Shown here: positions 17,170 through 25,881 of the stretch, piece by piece
Layout: every line of letters begins with the position of its first letter
How positions within the stretch are numbered: the stretch's first letter is position 1
The notes under the pieces: model-generated
Told to the model about the DNA's origin: nothing
What the model saw: only the letters and a program-made list of their open reading frames with translations
Database searches by the model: none
Position numbers and translations under genes: made by a program
Origin: Neorhizobium populisoli
GTDB taxonomy: Bacteria > Pseudomonadota > Alphaproteobacteria > Rhizobiales > Rhizobiaceae
Assembly: GCF_019430945.1 (NCBI RefSeq)
Contig: NZ_JAHYCB010000006.1
Span: 248,001 to 312,000 of the forward strand
Direction: 5' to 3'
DNA length: 64,000 nt

Positions 17170-18243
17170 ATGCGATTGAAATTTCCCCTCTTTGTTATCC
17201 CGCTCATCGGCCTGCTGACAGCCGGTACCGCCTTCGGCGCGGACGCGGTCGGCGTCCAGAAAATCAGCGTCGTTTCGCCGACCCGCGACCGGGCGCTGGC
17301 GGTGACGATCTGGTATCCGTCGAAAGGTGACGGCCGCAGCGCACCGGACGGTGAAAACCCGATCTTCGAAAACTCCACCGTTTCCCGAAACGCCACGATC
17401 GAACCCGGCCGTTTCCCGGTCGTGCTCCTCTCGCACGGTTCCGGCTCGCGCGCTGACGCCATGGGCTGGATCGCCACCGAACTGGCCAGAGTCGGCTTCA
17501 TCGTCGCCGGCCCGAACCACCCCGGTACGACGAGCGGCGATTCCACGCCGGAAGCCACGCCAAAAATCTGGGAGCGGACGCAGGATCTCACGGAAGTCAT
17601 CACCGCGCTGTCCGCCGATCGCCGCTGGAAGGGCTCCATCGATACCGCCCGTATCGGGGCGCTGGGCTTTTCGCTCGGCGGCAGCACGGTGATGGAGATT
17701 GCGGGCGGTCGAGTCGATCTCGAAGCCTACAAGCATTACTGCGAAACCGAGCCGCATATGATGGATTGCACCTGGTTCCGCGGCGGCCGTGGTTTTGCCG
17801 GCGGCGAGGAAGTGGCGGTGGAGCCGCTCGACCTTGCGACCGTCGACAAGCCGCGTTTCGAACAGTCGAACCGTGATCCGCGTATCACCGGCGCAGTGTT
17901 GGTCGATCTCGGTCTGGCATCGGCCTTCAAGCCGGACAGCGTCAAGGCCATCGATATCCCGCTCGCCTTCATCAACCTCGGCAGCGAGGGCCAGATCCCG
18001 GCCGCCGTCTATGCACCGCCGCTCGCAAAGCTCGCGCCGAATGCGACCTATCTGCGGGTCGACAAGGCCGACCATTTCAGCTTCCTGCCGGTGTGCAAAC
18101 CGGGGGCCGTCGACTTCCTGAAAAAGGTGGGAGAACCAGACCCGATCTGCAACGAAGCCGGCCGGCCGCGCGGCAATATCCATCGGGAACTGAGCGGGCT
18201 GATCGTCAAAGCATTCGACAAGATGTTGAAGGCTGCCGATTGA
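17170..18243 (+). CDS. Exported dienelactone-hydrolase/PAF-acetylhydrolase-like alpha/beta hydrolase
   Basis: The 357-aa protein has a signal peptide (hydrophobic residues about 4-22, ending AFGAD). The mature domain has the alpha/beta hydrolase marks PVVLLSHGSGSRADAMGW (oxyanion loop), nucleophile elbow GFSLGG (Ser168) and a late DKADHFSFL segment with the catalytic His. The overall pattern resembles predicted dienelactone hydrolases and platelet-activating-factor acetylhydrolase-like proteins. The insertion after the nucleophile has two Cys (HYCETEPHMMDCTWF), possibly a disulphide in the periplasm. The substrate is unknown. The gene appears monocistronic. Confidence 0.85.
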   Translation: MRLKFPLFVIPLIGLLTAGTAFGADAVGVQKISVVSPTRDRALAVTIWYPSKGDGRSAPDGENPIFENSTVSRNATIEPGRFPVVLLSHGSGSRADAMGWIATELARVGFIVAGPNHPGTTSGDSTPEATPKIWERTQDLTEVITALSADRRWKGSIDTARIGALGFSLGGSTVMEIAGGRVDLEAYKHYCETEPHMMDCTWFRGGRGFAGGEEVAVEPLDLATVDKPRFEQSNRDPRITGAVLVDLGLASAFKPDSVKAIDIPLAFINLGSEGQIPAAVYAPPLAKLAPNATYLRVDKADHFSFLPVCKPGAVDFLKKVGEPDPICNEAGRPRGNIHRELSGLIVKAFDKMLKAAD

Positions 18244-18467
18244 TCATCGGGCAGTTTACGAACACCGGAACGAGCCGTGCCGTCCTTGGCGCGGCTCGTT
18301 ACATGCAAGAATGCCCCGCCCCTCAGGCTTTCTTCACAAGCAATCCAACCTGACGAAACCAACGTGTCATCGCGCCGATACTTCTTCGCCCTAGAGAGCC
18401 GGGTTCGCGTTTGCTACAGCGATTCCCTGACGCTTTTCAGATGAAGAATGAGCGGTTTTGAGAACGG

Positions 18468-19157
18468 ATGATGGGCAAAATGAAAATCTTGATGGTCGAT
18501 GTCGACGGCGTTCTCGTACATGGCAGGCCGGCAGACGGCCTTCCTTTCGGTACCTATCTCGAACGCGATCTCGGCCTGCCGGTCACGGTGCTGCAGCAGG
18601 AATTCTTCAAGCCTTTCTGGGTCGACATCGTCACGGGCCGGGAACCGATCGAACCGCGGCTGACCCCAGTGCTGGCGCAGATCGCCCCGCATATCGAGAC
18701 CGAGGCACTACTCCGCTACTGGTTTGAAAACGACAGCCGGCTGGACGAGCGCCTGCTGGAAGATCTTGCCGAACTGCGCAAGAGCGGCGTGGCGCTTTAT
18801 CTCGCCACCAATCAGGAACATCGCCGCGCGGCCTGGCTGATGAACGAACACGGCCTCGCCCGGCATTTCGACGATATCTTCTACTCGGCAAAACTCGGCC
18901 ACAGGAAGCCGGGCCAAGACTTCTTCCGCCTCGCCTCAGAGGCGACCGGCGCGCGGCCCGAGGATATCGGCTTCATCGACGATGCGCCGGAGAATATCGA
19001 GGGCGCCCGGCAGTTCGGTTGGAACGCGGTACAGTGGACGGCGGGCATGAGGCTCGAAACAGCGATCGCATCCCTGTCGAACCCGGCGCCTCAGACAAAT
19101 AGCGGGACCGTTCTGCGGCCGGTCCCGCTATCCGGTGTTTTTACTCGACGAGATTGA
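18468..19157 (+). CDS. HAD-superfamily hydrolase running through its own terminator hairpin
   Basis: The 229-aa protein has HAD motif I DVDGVLV, motif II LATNQE, motif III around GHRKPGQDFF and motif IV FIDDAPENIEGA, typical of haloacid dehalogenase-like phosphatases with a small helical cap. The substrate is unknown. Several ATGs are in frame (18468, 18471, 18480); the first is used here. The last 18 or so residues are encoded through a strong hairpin (19101-19129) and overlap the convergent gene at 19141 by 17 bp. This suggests that the original stop codon was lost and the tail is not functional. Confidence 0.85.
   Translation: MMGKMKILMVDVDGVLVHGRPADGLPFGTYLERDLGLPVTVLQQEFFKPFWVDIVTGREPIEPRLTPVLAQIAPHIETEALLRYWFENDSRLDERLLEDLAELRKSGVALYLATNQEHRRAAWLMNEHGLARHFDDIFYSAKLGHRKPGQDFFRLASEATGARPEDIGFIDDAPENIEGARQFGWNAVQWTAGMRLETAIASLSNPAPQTNSGTVLRPVPLSGVFTRRD
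19101..19142 (+). terminator. Hairpin with T tract inside the 3' end of the HAD gene
   Basis: AGCGGGACCG (19101-19110) pairs with CGGTCCCGCT (19120-19129) and is followed by GTTTTTA at 19137-19143. It looks like an intrinsic terminator but lies within the HAD reading frame. Confidence 0.65.
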
Positions 19158-19530
19158 TCTCTTCGGTCTCGCCGCCTTCGCAGGTGTAGCAGCAATCTTC
19201 GCAAGCCTGCTTGTTGTTCGGGCCGGTGCCCCAATAGGTCTGCTTGTCGCCGGAAACCCAGGCGCCGTAGCAGATCTTTTCTCCCTGCTGGCAGGAGAGG
19301 TGAATCTGCTTCGACTCGCCGTCGTCCAGATAATAGACCTCATTGCCGCCCGGCCAGATATGCTTGCGGTCCTGGCTGTAAAGCTCGACCTCGACCGCGT
19401 TGGGATGGTCGTTCTTCATGATAAACGACACGTCGGCGGCGAGCGCCGGCACGGCGGAGCCGCACAGAGCGATCGCGAGTGCAAGGCCTGCCGCGCGGCG
19501 GATGGCCGGCAGCGAATTCAATTTCAGCAT
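19141..19530 (-). CDS. Exported small cysteine-containing protein of unknown function
   Basis: The 129-aa product has a clear signal peptide (LALAIALCGSAVPALAAD). The mature part of about 97 residues is acidic. It has a beta-rich opening (VSFIMKNDHPNAVEVELYSQD) and six cysteines (LSCQQGEKICYGAW, then CEDCCYTC near the C-terminus), suggesting disulphide bonding in the periplasm or outside the cell. The upstream sequence has AGGGGGACTTA before the ATG. The 3' end overlaps the convergent HAD gene. No family was recognised. Confidence 0.7.
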   Translation of the reverse strand: MLKLNSLPAIRRAAGLALAIALCGSAVPALAADVSFIMKNDHPNAVEVELYSQDRKHIWPGGNEVYYLDDGESKQIHLSCQQGEKICYGAWVSGDKQTYWGTGPNNKQACEDCCYTCEGGETEEINLVE

Positions 19531-19638
19531 TAAGTCCCCCTTTGGATGCGCCCGCTTCGGGCGCGCGCCTGCGCATGTGACACATTTCTCATAGGCAAGG
19601 CGAGTAAGGGAAAATGCGTAGTCGGTTTAAGCGGCAAT

Positions 19639-20169
19639 TCAAGCGACAATGCCGATCCTTTTGTAGAACAGCGTGGTGTCGCAGAAACCGCCCTGCGGCC
19701 ACAATGCGTAGTCCGGGATGACGCCGACGCGTTCCCAGCCAAGGCGGGGATAGATCTTTTCCGCATCGCTGCCGGTGGCCGTATCGAGCACGAGAAGCGT
19801 GCGGCCACGGCGGACGGCTTCAGCTTCCACCGCATCCATCAGCTTGCGCGACAGGCCAAGGCCGCGGGCCGAGCGGTGCACGAGGAGCTTCATCAGGTCG
19901 CCGCGATGCGGCTGGTTGGGTTTCGACGCCAGCCCTACCTGTACGGTACCGACGACCCGGCCCTCGACCTCGGCCACCGCGAGGATGATGCCGCCCTTTT
20001 CCACCGCATCGGCGATCTCGTTCCAGTAACCCACGCCATCCTTCGGTTCGTAGGGCAGCATGAAGCCCAGCGAAGCGCCGCCATTGATGCAGTCGGACAG
20101 GGTTTCGCAGAGATCGGGAATGGCGGCGCGGGCTTCCTGGGCAGCGAGAATACGGATGGTGGCGGACAT
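19639..20169 (-). CDS. GNAT-family N-acetyltransferase
   Basis: The 176-aa protein has the GNAT fold: ILAVAEVEGRVVGTVQVGL (beta4-beta5), the acetyl-CoA binding loop VHRSARGLGLSRKLM (R/Q-x-x-G-x-G/A type) and TLLVLDTATGSDAEKIYPRLGWERVG near the C-terminus. It transfers an acetyl group to an unknown amine. The start at 20169 (MSATIRIL) is supported by similarity; the frame extends upstream without coding sense. It lies 32 bp after the XRE-cupin gene on the same strand and is probably co-transcribed with it. Confidence 0.88.
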   Translation of the reverse strand: MSATIRILAAQEARAAIPDLCETLSDCINGGASLGFMLPYEPKDGVGYWNEIADAVEKGGIILAVAEVEGRVVGTVQVGLASKPNQPHRGDLMKLLVHRSARGLGLSRKLMDAVEAEAVRRGRTLLVLDTATGSDAEKIYPRLGWERVGVIPDYALWPQGGFCDTTLFYKRIGIVA

Positions 20170-20201
20170 ATCTGTTCTTTCGTTTCGGCTCTTGGGGAGG
20201 A

Positions 20202-20777
20202 TCAACGGCCGCGGTCGAGAACGACCGCGTAACGGGCGGGCTTGTCGGACGGATTGTGGAAGTCGAAGGCGTCGCCGATATCCATGTAAAGGCAATCGCC
20301 CGGATGGAGCGTGTGGACGGTATCGCCGATGATCATTTCCAGCACGCCCTCGAACAGCCAGACATGCTGGGTCATGACCCGGCTTTCCTCGCGCGGCGGG
20401 AAACTGACCCGCGCATGGGCCGGAAAATCCACCTCGACGATATCCACCCGGCTCGGCGTGCCGGGTGGCGAGACGGCGCGACGCAGATACCCCGTCTGCG
20501 GATCGCGCCAGAGCTTCTGGTCATCATAGCGGCTGAGCGGCGACGTCGCGGGCTCGTCGTCGGCGAAGAAAGCGGAAAGCGACAGGCCCAATGCCTCCGA
20601 CAGGCGCGCCAGAAGGGCAGCCGTCGGGCTCGCCTCAGCCCGCTCGATACGCGAGATCATCGCCCGGCTGACGCCGGAGCGACCAGCAAGTTCATCCAGC
20701 GTGAGACCGGCGCGCGCCCGCAGCGTCTTCAGGCGCTCGCTGATGGCCGTTTCGATGGCTTGATCCGTCGTTTCCAT
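20202..20777 (-). CDS. XRE-family regulator with C-terminal cupin domain
   Basis: The 191-aa regulator has an N-terminal HTH (about residues 14-70; LKTLRARAGLTLDELAGRSGVSRAMISRIERAEASPT) and a C-terminal cupin_2 domain (about 110-188; EGVLEMIIGDTVHTLHPGDCLYMDIGDAFDFHNPSD). Such proteins sense small metabolites through the cupin. It is divergent from an MFS gene (start 20926) and upstream of a GNAT gene, so it probably regulates one or both. An imperfect inverted repeat (ATTCT/AGAAT at 20792-20809) in the shared promoter region is a weak candidate operator. Confidence 0.9.
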   Translation of the reverse strand: METTDQAIETAISERLKTLRARAGLTLDELAGRSGVSRAMISRIERAEASPTAALLARLSEALGLSLSAFFADDEPATSPLSRYDDQKLWRDPQTGYLRRAVSPPGTPSRVDIVEVDFPAHARVSFPPREESRVMTQHVWLFEGVLEMIIGDTVHTLHPGDCLYMDIGDAFDFHNPSDKPARYAVVLDRGR

Positions 20778-20925
20778 GATCGGAGAGTTGCATTCTCTTA
20801 TCGTAGAATCAAGCGCTCATATGATGGATGTGTGAAATTTGTGCGCGCATGGCGTTTCCGCGATAGCTCCCTTCATGGGCAATCAGCTATGCAGCGAGCT
20901 GCACCCCGATGTCCGGAGATATGAG

Positions 20926-22194
20926 ATGGACGGCCAGACCCTGAACGGCCCGATTGCGGAAAAGGCTTCGCCCTTTTCGATCGCCAGCATTCTCGTGTCC
21001 ATGACGCTCGCCGCCGTCGGCAGCGGTATCATGCTGGCCTATGTGCCGTTCATCCTGACAAAATCCGCGGCCCCTTGGGCGGCGGGCGCGGCGGTGACCG
21101 CCGTTGCCTTCGGCGGGTTGATCGGCTGTCTTGTCGGCGGGCCGCTGATCAAGCGGGTCGGGCATGCGCGGCTTTTCGCCTGCTCGATGGCGATAGTGGT
21201 GATCTCCGCCGTATTGATAGGCGCCGACCTGCCCACCTATGTCTGGATTTTTGCCCGCGGGCTTTATGGCGCGGCCGCCAATGTCAATTTCATCATCGCC
21301 CAGAGCTGGCTGAACCATGCCGCTTCCAACGAATGGCGCGGCCGGGCGATGTCGTTCTTCTACATGGCCTATGTGCTGGGCCTCGGCTGCGGTGCCTGGG
21401 TATTCGGACAGGTGCCGGCCGACGGCAATCTGGCGCCGCTCGCCGTGATCTTCTTCACCGCGCTCGCGATCCTGCCGATCGGCCTGACCCGCCTGCCGAA
21501 CCCGCCGCCGCCGGCAAGCGTCAGCGTCAATATCAGGATGGCCTGGCGCATCTCGCCGGTCGGCCTGATCGGGGTTCTGGCGTCCGGCGGCCTTTCCATG
21601 CTGGTGCAGGGTTTCACGCCGATCTATGCGGCCTCCAACAAGGTGTCTCAGGCGGATGTGGCGCTGATGATGTTCGTCATGCAGACCGGCCTTTTGTTCA
21701 TCCAGTATCCGCTCGGCGTGCTCTCCGACCGGATCGACCGGCGCTACGTGCTGGTGATCACCTGCGTGCTGATCGTCGCGGCGGGTTTTGCGGCGCTGTT
21801 CGTGTCCTTCCAGACGATGGCGATCCTGATGCTGGTCTTTCTGCTTTTCGCCGGCTCGGTGGAGACCGTCTATTCGATCGCCAATGCACATGCCAATGAC
21901 CGCGCCGATCCCGGCGATTTCGTGCCGCTGTCCTCGACGCTGCTCGTCGCCTGGTCGGCGGCCGCGACCGTCGTGCCACTCGGCGTCACCCTGCTGACGC
22001 CGGCCTTCGGCCAGCATACGTTCATCTATGCCGTGATGATGGTGGCGGTCGCCTATGCGGCCTATGTGCTGTGGCGGCTCAAGGAGCGCCAGGCAGTGCC
22101 GGTGGACGAACGCGAGAATTTCGGCATCCGCAGCGCGCAGATGCCGAATGCGACCGTCTTGACGGAGCCAGGAACCGAAAAACCCGGCAAATAA
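20926..22194 (+). CDS. MFS transporter, YcaD-like
   Basis: The 422-aa protein has 12 predicted membrane helices. The layout (IASILVSMTLAAVGSGIMLAYVPFILT, GGPLIKRVGHARLF, FIIAQSWLNHAASNEWRGRAMSFF) resembles the YcaD-like branch of MFS. The start chosen is ATG 20926, with GGAG upstream. An in-frame start at 20839 would overlap the regulatory region shared with the divergent XRE-cupin gene. The substrate is unknown. Pairing with XRE-cupin and GNAT genes suggests handling of an amine or antibiotic-like compound, by inference only. Confidence 0.85.
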   Translation: MDGQTLNGPIAEKASPFSIASILVSMTLAAVGSGIMLAYVPFILTKSAAPWAAGAAVTAVAFGGLIGCLVGGPLIKRVGHARLFACSMAIVVISAVLIGADLPTYVWIFARGLYGAAANVNFIIAQSWLNHAASNEWRGRAMSFFYMAYVLGLGCGAWVFGQVPADGNLAPLAVIFFTALAILPIGLTRLPNPPPPASVSVNIRMAWRISPVGLIGVLASGGLSMLVQGFTPIYAASNKVSQADVALMMFVMQTGLLFIQYPLGVLSDRIDRRYVLVITCVLIVAAGFAALFVSFQTMAILMLVFLLFAGSVETVYSIANAHANDRADPGDFVPLSSTLLVAWSAAATVVPLGVTLLTPAFGQHTFIYAVMMVAVAYAAYVLWRLKERQAVPVDERENFGIRSAQMPNATVLTEPGTEKPGK

Positions 22195-22266
22195 GCCCTT
22201 TCATCCTCAACGAAAGGTTATCTTTCCCCTTTGCGACAGGGATTCGCACTGCTATATGCCCGACCT

Positions 22267-24093
22267 ATGAGCACCAATTCCGCCCGCACTCCGCTTGACC
22301 ATATCCGCAACTTCTCGATCGTGGCGCATATCGACCACGGCAAGTCGACGCTGGCCGACCGTCTGATCCAGACGACCGGCGGCCTTGCCGAACGCGACAT
22401 GTCGGAACAGGTGCTGGACTCGATGGATATTGAGCGCGAGCGCGGCATCACCATCAAGGCCCAGACCGTTCGCCTGCACTACAAGGCGAACAATGGCGAG
22501 ACCTATATCCTGAACCTCATCGACACGCCCGGCCACGTCGACTTCGCCTACGAAGTCTCGCGTTCGCTGTCGGCCTGCGAAGGTTCGCTGCTGGTCGTCG
22601 ACGCCTCCCAGGGCGTCGAGGCGCAGACGCTCGCCAACGTCTATCAGGCTATCGACAACAACCACGAGATCGTCACCGTCCTCAACAAGATCGACCTGCC
22701 GGCCGCCGAGCCGGACCGCATCAAGGAACAGATCGAGGAAGTGATCGGCATCGATGCCTCCCAGGCGGTGCTGATCTCCGCCAAGACCGGCCTCGGCATT
22801 CCCGACGTTCTGGAAGCGATCGTCCACCAGTTGCCGGCGCCGAAGAGCGAAGCCGGCGAGAAGGGCGCGCTGAAGGCGCTGCTGGTCGACAGCTGGTACG
22901 ACACCTATCTCGGCGTCATGGTTCTGGTGCGCATTCTCGATGGCGTGCTGACCAAGGGCCAGACCATCCGCATGATGGGCACCGACGCCAAATATCAGGT
23001 CGAGCGCGTCGGCGTGCTGACCCCGAAAATGCTGGCCGTCGATTCCCTCGGCCCTGGCGAGATCGGTTTCTTCACCGGTTCGATCAAGGAAGTGGCCGAT
23101 ACCCGCGTCGGCGACACCATTACCGAAGACAAGAAGCCGACGGCCAAGGCGCTGCCGGGCTTCAAGCCTGCCCAGCCCGTCGTGTTCTGCGGCCTCTTCC
23201 CGGTCGATGCGGCCGATTTCGAAGACCTGCGCGCCGCGATGGGCAAGCTGCGCCTCAACGACGCCTCCTTCTCCTTCGAGATGGAATCGTCCGCCGCTCT
23301 CGGCTTCGGCTTCCGCTGCGGCTTCCTCGGCTTGCTGCATCTCGAAATCATCCAGGAACGCCTGGAGCGCGAGTTCGATCTCGACCTGATCGCCACCGCA
23401 CCTTCGGTCGTTTATCACCTGGCCATGACCGACGGCTCGACCCGCGAGCTGCACAACCCGGCCGACATGCCGGATGTCGTGAAGATTTCCTCGATCGAGG
23501 AACCGTGGATCAAGGCGACGATCCTGACCCCGGACGATTATCTCGGCGGCATCCTGAAGCTTTGCCAGGATCGTCGCGGCATCCAGACCGAACTCACCTA
23601 TGTCGGCAAGCGCGCCATGCTCTCCTACGAGCTGCCGCTCAACGAAGTGGTGTTCGATTTCTACGACCGCTTGAAGTCGATCTCCAAGGGTTACGCCTCG
23701 TTCGACTACCATTTGCATGGCTATCGCGAAGGCAACCTCGTGAAGATGTCGATCATGGTCAACGGCGAACCGGTCGACGCGCTCTCCATGCTGGTGCACC
23801 GTTCGGCGGCGGAAAAGCGCGGCCGCGACATGTGCGAAAAGCTGAAGGACCTGATCCCGCGGCACATGTTCAAGATCCCGATCCAGGCCGCGATCGGCGG
23901 CAACGTCATCGCCCGCGAAACCATCTCCGCCATGCGCAAGGACGTGACCGCCAAGTGCTACGGCGGCGACGCCACCCGCAAGCGCAAACTTCTGGAAAAA
24001 CAGAAGGAAGGCAAAAAGCGCATGCGCCAGTTCGGCAAGGTGGACATCCCGCAGGAAGCGTTTATCGCGGCGTTGAAGATGAAGGATGATTGA
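22267..24093 (+). CDS. lepA: Elongation factor 4 (LepA), back-translocating GTPase
   Basis: The 608-aa protein is full length. The GTPase G1 motif AHIDHGKST is at residues 20-28, G3 is DTPGHVDF and G4 is LNKIDLP. The LepA-specific C-terminal domain has [20 protein letters not shown] and [31 protein letters not shown]. LepA binds ribosomes in an EF-G-like way and aids 30S assembly and initiation under ionic or cold stress. The start at 22267 gives the normal N-terminus; an upstream in-frame ATG (22231) adds an unlikely extension. A terminator follows. Confidence 0.97.
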   Translation: MSTNSARTPLDHIRNFSIVAHIDHGKSTLADRLIQTTGGLAERDMSEQVLDSMDIERERGITIKAQTVRLHYKANNGETYILNLIDTPGHVDFAYEVSRSLSACEGSLLVVDASQGVEAQTLANVYQAIDNNHEIVTVLNKIDLPAAEPDRIKEQIEEVIGIDASQAVLISAKTGLGIPDVLEAIVHQLPAPKSEAGEKGALKALLVDSWYDTYLGVMVLVRILDGVLTKGQTIRMMGTDAKYQVERVGVLTPKMLAVDSLGPGEIGFFTGSIKEVADTRVGDTITEDKKPTAKALPGFKPAQPVVFCGLFPVDAADFEDLRAAMGKLRLNDASFSFEMESSAALGFGFRCGFLGLLHLEIIQERLEREFDLDLIATAPSVVYHLAMTDGSTRELHNPADMPDVVKISSIEEPWIKATILTPDDYLGGILKLCQDRRGIQTELTYVGKRAMLSYELPLNEVVFDFYDRLKSISKGYASFDYHLHGYREGNLVKMSIMVNGEPVDALSMLVHRSAAEKRGRDMCEKLKDLIPRHMFKIPIQAAIGGNVIARETISAMRKDVTAKCYGGDATRKRKLLEKQKEGKKRMRQFGKVDIPQEAFIAALKMKDD

Positions 24094-24122
24094 GGCTTGG
24101 GCCTTAAACTTCAAAAGCACTA

Positions 24123-24144
24123 AGCCCGCCAATTGGCGGGTTTT
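24123..24144 (+). terminator. Intrinsic terminator of lepA
   Basis: CCCGCC (24125-24130) and GGCGGG (24135-24140) form a hairpin around AATT and are followed by TTTT and an AT-rich tail, 30 bp after the lepA stop. Confidence 0.85.
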
Positions 24145-24211
24145 CTATATAAAGCTGTCCAGCAACTAAAACACGGCTTGCCGCTTGCCCGCTTCCGGCA
24201 GTTTTGACCCC

Positions 24212-24565
24212 TCACCGCAAATCCGCCCTTAAATCCCGCACTCCCCTCCCCAATCTCTGCCTCAGCAACGTCCGCAACGTCGCCCCATCCACATACCCCA
24301 ATTCGGCCGCAATCGCATCCAGATCCAGCCCGCTGCCATGCAGCAGCGTCTGGGCATGCTCCACGCGCAAATCCTGGAAATAGGCGAGCGGGGATTTGCC
24401 GAGGACGTCGTTGCAGCGGCGCTGCAGGGTGCGGGAGCTGACGGCCAGTGCGTCGGCGGCGTGCTCGGTGGCGACAAGCTCGGATATGTCGCGGCTGCAC
24501 TCGTCGCGGCGGCGCTGATCGTCTCGGAGATCACCGCCCGCAAGATAGCGGCGGTCGGCCGGATG
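24212..24565 (-). pseudogene. C-terminal remnant of an AraC/GlxA-type regulator
   Basis: The minus strand encodes only the DNA-binding end of a GlxA/FtrA-like AraC regulator. Read from about 24480 it shows the helix-turn-helix series AVSSRTLQRRCNDVLGKSPL, YFQDLRVEHAQTLLH, DAIAAELGYVDGATLRTLLR and a final RLGRGVRDLRADLR before TGA at 24212. The N-terminal PfpI-like effector domain (about 200 residues) is absent, and the frame is closed upstream by a stop at 24564-24566, beside ridA. No start codon or ribosome site fits the fragment. It is probably a decayed regulator gene, possibly the former partner of ridA. Confidence 0.7.
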
Positions 24566-24596
24566 TCACGCAGGCATCCGGCCCGGGCGATCCGGA

Positions 24597-24995
24597 TCAC
24601 GCGTTCTGCGGGATCCTCGCGATCACCTTGATCTCGAAATCGAAGCCGGCGAGCCAGTTGACGCCGACAGCGGTCCAGTTCGGATAGGGCTTTTCGGTAA
24701 AGACCGCGTCCTTGACGGCAAGGATCGTCTCGAACTGGTTTTGCGGATCGGTGTGGAAGGTGGTCACATCGACGATATCGTCCAGGCTGGCACCGGCGGC
24801 TTTGAGCACGGCGCGGAGGTTTTCGAAGGCGAGTTCGACCTGCCTTTTGAAATCCGGCTCCGGTGAACCGTCCTCGCGGCTGCCGACCTGGCCGGATACG
24901 AAGAGCAGATCGCCGGAGCGGACCGCTGCCGAATATTTGTGGAGATCGTAAAGCGCGTGGCGGCCTTCGGGAAAGATTGGATCGCGTTTGGTCAT
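24597..24995 (-). CDS. RidA/YjgF-family deaminase or related protein
   Basis: The 132-aa protein is a RidA-family member: LFVSGQVGSREDGSPEPDFKRQVELAFENLRAVLKAAGASLDDIVDVTTFHTD is the diagnostic block. The end IKVIARIPQ replaces the usual IE.IA segment. Classical RidA hydrolyses reactive enamine/imine intermediates; this protein may belong to a subgroup with another substrate, and the catalytic Arg position cannot be settled here. The start is ATG 24995. Upstream lie three copies of a 13-bp palindrome, suggesting tight regulation. Confidence 0.85.
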   Translation of the reverse strand: MTKRDPIFPEGRHALYDLHKYSAAVRSGDLLFVSGQVGSREDGSPEPDFKRQVELAFENLRAVLKAAGASLDDIVDVTTFHTDPQNQFETILAVKDAVFTEKPYPNWTAVGVNWLAGFDFEIKVIARIPQNA

Positions 24996-25088
24996 GGTTT
25001 CCTGTCCAAAAATATGCCCTTGAGCCGTGCGGCGCCTCGATGCGTCCCGCAGGCTCAAAGCCGTTTCGTAACCGGAGCGATAACTTAC

Positions 25089-25154
25089 ATACGTTCCGTA
25101 CGTGAGCGCATATAATAGATACGCCTCGTATTTCAATTGGCATACGGCGCGTAT
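25089..25154. promoter_or_regulatory. Three tandem ATACG-N3-CGTAT palindromes upstream of ridA
   Basis: ATACG-N3-CGTAT occurs exactly at 25119-25131 and 25142-25154, with a near copy (last base C) at 25089-25101. A TATAAT sequence lies between at 25111-25116. Spacing of 30 and 23 bp puts the sites on nearby helix faces. They lie 94-160 bp before the ridA start and look like operators for a dimeric regulator not recognised in the window. Confidence 0.6.
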
Positions 25155-25881
25155 ATTTAGTTTTACCCGTATCAGCGCGGGGATAATTTACTGCCAGATA
25201 AAATGGAGCGGCTATTCATTCCCTTTGTTTTTCAACCGCTTGCCGGATATGCGATCAATTCCGCGCCGCACGTTTTCCCCGTTTTGCCCGGCCATGCCTA
25301 CAATTCTCCCGTTCCGCATCGGATACGCTGCCAGGCGTGGCAGTCATGCGGAGCCGGCGCGGATGGTCGAGGGTGAGACGCAAAACCTCGTCATCCGGGT
25401 CCGTGGAAAATGGTCTCCCTCCGGCGACCGGGAATGACAAGGCAAGGCCGTCGGACCGGCTCCTCGTCATTCCCTCAGAGCGCGTCCGGGCGTGCCTGTG
25501 AGGCATTGGAGGGTGGCGGGCGGCGTCCTGCGGCGTTCGAGGGTCTTGATCGATCCGGGCCGCATGGCGCAGGTGGCGGAAGGTGCCCCCGGTCGATCGG
25601 TAACGATCGTCGGGAAAGGCGGTCATGGCCGGGCACTGGAGATTGTGGCGTGCATGATCCTCTTTGCAAAAAGAGAGGCGCCGCATAGCCCACAAAACCC
25701 GTCATCGCAGAGGGATCGAAGTCGCGGATAAAAACAGCCGAACGGGGCGCTGAGAGGTGTCACTTATTACTTTACTTACGAGGCAGCTTTCAGCGCCCCG
25801 TCCGATTTCAAAAACCGGGATCGCCAAGGGAGGAGTGTGTCCGTTTGAACAGACGCAATCCCCTCCCCGAAAGGCTTGGTA
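25155..25881. other. Gene-free region of about 0.7 kb with a large inverted repeat
   Basis: No convincing gene was found on either strand; the open frames present have no ribosome sites or recognisable composition. The only clear structure is a 12-bp perfect inverted repeat, ACGGGGCGCTGA (25742-25753) with its complement at 25790-25801, enclosing 36 bases. The arms extend imperfectly to about 20 bp. It could be the terminator of an unseen RNA or the remains of a mobile element. Confidence 0.5.

Noticed and set aside
20887..22017. A 376-codon minus-strand frame opposite the MFS gene
   Set aside because: It is a His/Gln/Gly-rich shadow of a gene with a clear 12-helix MFS pattern.
22252..24132. 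A 626-codon open frame opposite lepA
   Set aside because: lepA on the plus strand has all EF4 motifs; the antisense frame has no recognisable domain.
25102..25437. A 111-codon open frame on the plus strand in the ridA upstream region
   Set aside because: It starts within the palindrome array, has no ribosome site, and its product is compositionally odd with no domain.
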